From Epichloe hybrida (Eukaryota > Ascomycota > Sordariomycetes > Hypocreales > Clavicipitaceae): 64,000 nt of DNA. The notes below the pieces were generated by a model. It did no database searches, was not told the DNA's origin, and worked only from the letters and a program-made list of their open reading frames with translations. The stretch lies in contig JAFEKR010000018.1 in the NCBI GenBank assembly GCA_019022495.1, positions 496,001 to 560,000 on the forward strand, written 5' to 3'. Position numbers and translations under genes: made by a program. Of the stretch, positions 59,193-64,000 are shown piece after piece (position 1 is the first letter of the stretch; every line of letters begins with the position of its first letter).

Positions 59193-62100
59193 ATGGTCAA
59201 GTAAGTGCAATTCTTCGCAGGAGTCTGCTCTGATCGCATGAAACTCGACACGAGTACATCAATTTGATTGTGCTTTCTTTTCCCACTTCAATCGTTCAGC
59301 AAGCTGCGGGATTGGGACACACAAAATTTTTCCCTGTCTGGGTTGATGATGTGGTCCATTTGACCCCGCCCGGAGTTCAGCTACCCTCTCAGGGCCAAAA
59401 CTCCTGGCCAAGGTTTGGGAGGATTGTTCCTAATTCTGCACCGAGTTTGGTGACGATCAGAGAAAGGCCTACGGGACAAAGGAAGTTGGACAACATGATG
59501 GACTTGGCCAACATTGGCAACTCAAGGAGTATGAAGCTAACAACCATTCTTCCTCGCAATATAGCTTCACCATCGATGAGATCCGCCAGCTTATGGACAA
59601 GCCTAGCAATGTCCGTAATATGTCCGTTATTGCCCACGTCGATCACGGCAAGTCTACCCTGACCGACTCTCTTCTGGCCAAGGCCGGTATCATCTCCTCT
59701 GCAAAGGCTGGTGATGCTCGAGCAACGGATACTCGTGCAGATGAGCAGGAGCGTGGTATCACCATCAAGTCGACGGCCATCTCCCTGTATGGTCGTCTTG
59801 ACGACCCCGAGGACATCAAAGACATTGTCGGCCAGAAGACAGATGGCCAGGACTTCTTGATCAACTTGATTGACTCCCCCGGTCACGTTGATTTTTCTTC
59901 TGAAGTTACTGCCGCTCTCCGTGTCACTGACGGTGCTCTCGTCGTCGTCGACACCGTCGAAGGCGTGTGCGTTCAGACCGAGACTGTGCTCCGACAGGCT
60001 CTTGGTGAGCGTATCAAGCCCGTCATTATTATCAACAAGGTCGACCGTGCTCTTCTCGAACTTCAGGTCTCCAAGGAGGATCTGTACCAATCTTTCTCTC
60101 GAACCATCGAGTCCGTCAACGTCATCATCTCCACCTACCTGGACAAGGCTCTGGGTGACGTTCAGGTCTACCCTGACAAGGGCACCATTGCTTTTGGTTC
60201 CGGTCTGCACGGCTGGGCCTTCACTATTCGTCAGTTCGCCGTCCGATACGCCAAGAAGTTTGGTGTCGACAAGAACAAGATGATGGAGCGTCTCTGGGTA
60301 CGTATTTCGTTCGATCCTTCAACTTCTTTAAGAGGTGAAGGAGCGGCTGTGTTCAGGATATGCAGAACAAAATCGGCTAACATGCCCCATTCTAGGGTGA
60401 CAACTACTTCAACCCTCACACCAAGAAGTGGACCAAAAACGGCACCTACGAGGGTAAGCAGCTCGAGCGTGCTTTCAATCAGTTCATTTTGGACCCTATT
60501 TTCAAGATCTTCAATGCCGTCATGAACTTCAAGAACGACGAGATCACCAACCTCCTCGAGAAGCTGTCCCTTAAGCTTAACGTTGATGACCGTGCCAAGG
60601 AGGGCAAGCAGCTACTCAAGGTTGTCATGCGAACTTTCTTGCCCGCTGCCGACTCCTTGTTGGAGATGATGATCCTTCACCTTCCTTCCCCCGTCACTGC
60701 CCAGACCTACCGTGTCGAGACTTTGTACGAAGGTCCCATGGACGACGAAGCCGCCATTGGTATCCGTGACTGCGACCCCAAGGGTCCTCTTATGTTGTAC
60801 GTCTCCAAGATGGTTCCCACCCTTGACAAGGGCCGATTCTTCGCCTTCGGTCGTGTCTTCTCCGGTACTGTCCGCTCTGGTCTCAAGGTCCGCATTCAGG
60901 GCCCCAATTACACCCCTGGCAAGAAGGAAGATCTCTTCATCAAGGCTATCCAGCGAACCGTTCTGATGATGGGCGGCAAGGTCGAGCCCATCGATGACAT
61001 GCCTGCCGGCAACATTGTGGGTCTTGTTGGTATCGATCAGTTCCTGCTCAAGTCTGGTACTCTTACCACCTCCGAAACTGCCCACAACCTCAAGGTCATG
61101 AAGTTCTCCGTCTCTCCTGTCGTCCAGCGTTCCGTCCAGGTCAAGAACGCCCAGGATCTTCCCAAGCTGGTCGAAGGTCTCAAGCGTCTGTCCAAGTCCG
61201 ACCCTTGCGTTCTGACCATGCACTCCGAATCCGGTGAGCATATTGTCGCCGGTGCCGGTGAGCTGCATCTCGAAATTTGCTTGAAGGATCTCGAGGAAGA
61301 CCACGCTGGTGTTCCTCTCATCATCTCCGACCCTGTCGTCCAGTACCGTGAGACCGTCCAGAGCAAGTCCAGCATGACCGCCCTGTCCAAGTCCCCCAAC
61401 AAGCACAACCGTCTGTATATGGTTGCTGAGCCCATGGATGAGGAACTGTCCCTGGCTATCGAGAGCGGCAAGGTCTCTGCCCGTGACGATTTCAAGGCTC
61501 GTGCCCGTATCCTGGCTGACGACTTCGGCTGGGACGTCACTGACGCCCGTAAGATTTGGTGCTTCGGCCCTGACGGTACTGGTGCCAACTTGTTAGTTGA
61601 CCAGACCAAGGCTGTTCAGTACCTGAACGAAATCAAGGACTCCGTTGTCTCCGGTTTCCAGTGGGCTTCCCGTGAGGGTCCCGTTGCCGAGGAGCCCATG
61701 CGATCCATCCGCTTCAATGTCCTCGATGTTACCCTGCACGCTGATGCGATTCACCGTGGCGGCGGTCAGATCATCCCCACTGCCCGTCGTGTCCTGTACG
61801 CCTCTGCTCTGATGGCCGAGCCTGCTTTGCTTGAGCCCGTCTATCTGGTCGAAATCCAGGTTCCCGAGCAGGCCATGGGTGGTGTATACGGTGTTCTTAC
61901 GCGCCGTCGTGGTCACGTCTTCAATGAGGAGCAGCGTCCTGGTACTCCTCTCTTCAACATCAAGGCCTACCTGCCTGTCTTGGAGTCTTTCGGCTTCAAC
62001 GGTGACCTGCGACAGGCCACCTCTGGCCAGGCTTTCCCTCAGTCCGTCTTCGACCACTGGCAGGTCTTGCCCGGTGGCTCCCCTCTTGACCCCACCTCCA

Positions 62101-62251
62101 AGGTCGGAGGCATTGTCACCGATATGCGTAAGCGCAAGGGTATCAAGGTTGAAGTTCCGGGCGTTGAGAACGTAAGTCGACTGCATTTTCACTTTCCTGG
62201 CTCACATCGAACATGTGCTAACTGCCTACACAGTACTATGACAAGCTGTAA
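59193..62251 (+). CDS. eft2: Translation elongation factor 2 (EF-2)
   Basis: Four exons (59193-59200, 59565-60297, 60396-62171, 62234-62251) give 844 aa, the usual fungal length. Exon 1 codes only MV and two bases of N; exon 4 codes YYDKL and the stop. The GTPase domain shows AHVDHGKST (26-34), [21 protein letters not shown] and NKVDRALLE. The diphthamide-acceptor region is [15 protein letters not shown] with His700 in IHRGGG. EF-2 drives ribosome translocation with GTP in the cytosol. Codons are strongly C-ending (GTC, CTC, CGT, AAG), unlike neighbours, as expected for a highly expressed gene. The 364-bp first intron is long for this window and, as in other translation genes, may carry an enhancer. 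Confidence 0.96.
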
Positions 62252-63009
62252 ATGGCTTTTCCAAACGCCGATAGAATCATGTGTCGTGCCAAGAGAATGG
62301 GCACATCTCGTCAATAGGCTGCTAGCAAGGGTTTGGTCGGGGTGCTTTCCTCGCGGAACCCCAACCGTGGCAACTCCAACGGATATCGAAAGCGTAGGTA
62401 GTCTACGGGCAAGCCGATCGAGGAAAAAAATTATAAACAAATAAAAAGCAACCGAATGCAAGGTTGAGGCTATAATCAAGGGAAGCAAGGTTCAGCTTTT
62501 GATACATGTAGTTATGTCGTCTCGGATCAATTGAAAGTTTTAGAATGAACTGTGCTTTGGGTGACTCGCGTGATTCAATGTCTTTTTTGAGAATTCACAG
62601 ACTATACTTGGTTTACAGGCACAAATACTCAAGTGAATGGAATCTGACAAGACAACAGATTTAGGGAGGGAATCATCGCACGACGCTGCTCCTAAAATAT
62701 ACAGCATGGCACGACTCCCGATTAGGTAGGTCCCTTGCCTTGTCACGCGCCACGTCTATTATCCTTCCGCACAGATCAACCAATAGCATCCTGCCGACTG
62801 TCTAGCTTCCAACCCAAGAGTCCCAAATTCGCCAACAGCTCAACCGCCGACTTTTTTTTTTTTTTCCAGTCCAAAGTCGACACAGCCGCGATTTTCTCGT
62901 TCCCAAAAATCGAGCAGAATAACTATCCACTGAATGGTTTGAAAATCTTTCCCTCCTCAGCTCACGGAGAGCAGCACAGCGTACCTGCCTGCTTACGCGA
63001 CAAATCACC
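62252..63009. other. Intergenic stretch
   Basis: About 760 bp with the EF-2 3' untranslated region and the promoter of the next gene, including a T-run at 62851-62865. No gene supported. Confidence 0.5.
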
Positions 63010-63963
63010 ATGCTATTTTCCGAAGAAGATGCGCCGCTTTTGAAGGCCTGGATCGTGAAGCGCATTGAAAACACGTGGGTTTCCCAACCTCTCGTCTGGA
63101 TTTTCTCGAGAAATCACACTAATCGACATGATTGACTCGCAGGTCGGATGCCGACGCGGATGTCTTGGCAGAATACGTGATTGCCCTGCTGAGACACGAT
63201 GGGAACAAGGAGAGCGTGAGGACCTTGTGCGAGCAGGAAATCCCGGACTTTTTGACAGAGGGTTTGTGCTGCTCACATCTCTCTTGGTGCTCATAGTGCT
63301 CGTCGCTTTGTCGCCGAAAACTATCAAGGTTACTGATTGGCTTTAGATCCGAAACAGTTCCTCGATGATGTCTTTCGGGCGATTACCTATCGATCGTATA
63401 TGCCTGGTGCGCCGCCGCCGCCACCGAAGAAGGTTCGTGCTGGGCTCGCTGCTGCGTCTGCGAGTCCTGGGCCGTCACGGAAGCGACGAATCGATGAGAC
63501 GGGGGAACAAGATGAGGATCACGAGAAACATGGTGCTCATGGGAGGGCGTTGAAGCAGGCTAGACGGGGGCGGAGGGGCGGTCGAACAGAAGATAGACAG
63601 GGCCATGGGAATATTCAGAGTCAGGGTCATGGGAATATCCACAGTCAGTTTCATGGGCAGCAGTATCCCATGGGTATGATGATGCCGCCCTTCGATCCCA
63701 ATAATCCAATGGAGGCAATGATGAGGATGCAGGCCATGGGCATGCCGTTCCCAGGCATGGGAGACTCATCGGGATGGTTTGGGGCTGGAAGAGGAAGCGG
63801 AAAAGGTGGTGGGCAGAGGAGGAAGAGGTGCAGAGACTTTGATATGAAGGGCTATTGCTCGAGAGGGAGTACATGCGCTTACGATCATGGGGGCGGAGAA
63901 GTTTCAAATCAAGATGGTCAGTCGGTGGTCCAGGTGCTACTGCGCTTGGGGGATACTATGATG
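63010..63963 (+). CDS. RNA-binding protein with PWI-like and CCCH zinc-finger domains (partial, RBM26/27-like)
   Basis: Exons 63010-63074, 63143-63261 and 63347 to about 63963; the gene continues past the right edge. The start MLFSEEDAPLLKAWIVKRIEN, then DADVLAEYVIALLRHDG, EQEIPDFL and KQFLDDVFRAI, resembles the PWI-like N-terminus of RBM26/27 proteins. An Arg/Gly-rich and Met/Pro-rich region follows, then a CCCH finger CRDFDMKGYCSRGSTCAYDH (C-x8-C-x5-C-x3-H). Relatives carry RRM domains further on and work in nuclear RNA surveillance. A GTATTT donor at 63964 and a GCTAAC branch-like site near the window end suggest an intron starts there. Splices at 63075 and 63262 are phase 2 and 1 and keep the frame. 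Confidence 0.75.
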
Positions 63964-64000
63964 GTATTTTCTCCTAATTTTCTGGCCAAGCCGCTAACGC

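Noticed and set aside
59389..60210. 273-aa minus-strand frame, and similar ones at 60612-61406 and 61593-62192
   Set aside because: Antisense shadows of the codon-biased EF-2 gene.

Overview
The window looks like nuclear DNA of a filamentous ascomycete. Genes carry short introns with GT..AG ends and CTAAC/CTGAC-type branch points, and the families are fungal: MpaB-like oxygenase, fungal Zn2Cys6 regulator, Csf1, Sec5, a Copia element with RIP-type decay, and orphan families typical of Pezizomycotina. I infer a sordariomycete, possibly Hypocreales; nothing in the window fixes the species. All gene models below were spliced by eye, so exon borders are supported by frame continuity and motif continuity, not by transcripts.

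Left part (1 to about 45.4 kb, apart from a core stretch at 35.3-43.7 kb) is accessory in character. It holds the tail of an unidentified gene, an MpaB-like membrane oxygenase, an alpha/beta hydrolase, a complete 5.83-kb Copia retrotransposon on the minus strand (6061-11890, 5-bp target duplication, LTRs differing only by transitions), a cytosolic methionyl-tRNA synthetase with an in-frame stop, a cytochrome P450, an SH3-domain protein, a frameshifted F-box-type gene, a four-helix membrane protein, a palmitoyl-protein thioesterase (APT1), and a fungal orphan gene. Decayed copies of an APH-type kinase, a GH92 mannosidase and a cysteine-rich protein lie between them.

The core stretches are dense and intact: mitochondrial NAD-isocitrate dehydrogenase subunit 2 (36891-35320, minus), exocyst subunit Sec5 (37797-41021), a two-zinc-module transcription factor (43678-41363, minus), a TMEM184/Ost-alpha-like membrane protein (47510-45629, minus), the very large lipid-transfer protein Csf1 (48295-58045, one 9.6-kb exon), elongation factor 2 (59193-62251) and the start of a PWI-like/CCCH RNA-binding protein running off the right edge.

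The genes do not form one pathway. The oxygenase, hydrolase and P450 could be pieces of a small secondary-metabolite locus broken up by the transposon, and the methionyl-tRNA synthetase beside the P450 could be a second, possibly self-resistance, copy; both ideas are inference. No CRISPR array, rRNA or tRNA gene was seen.
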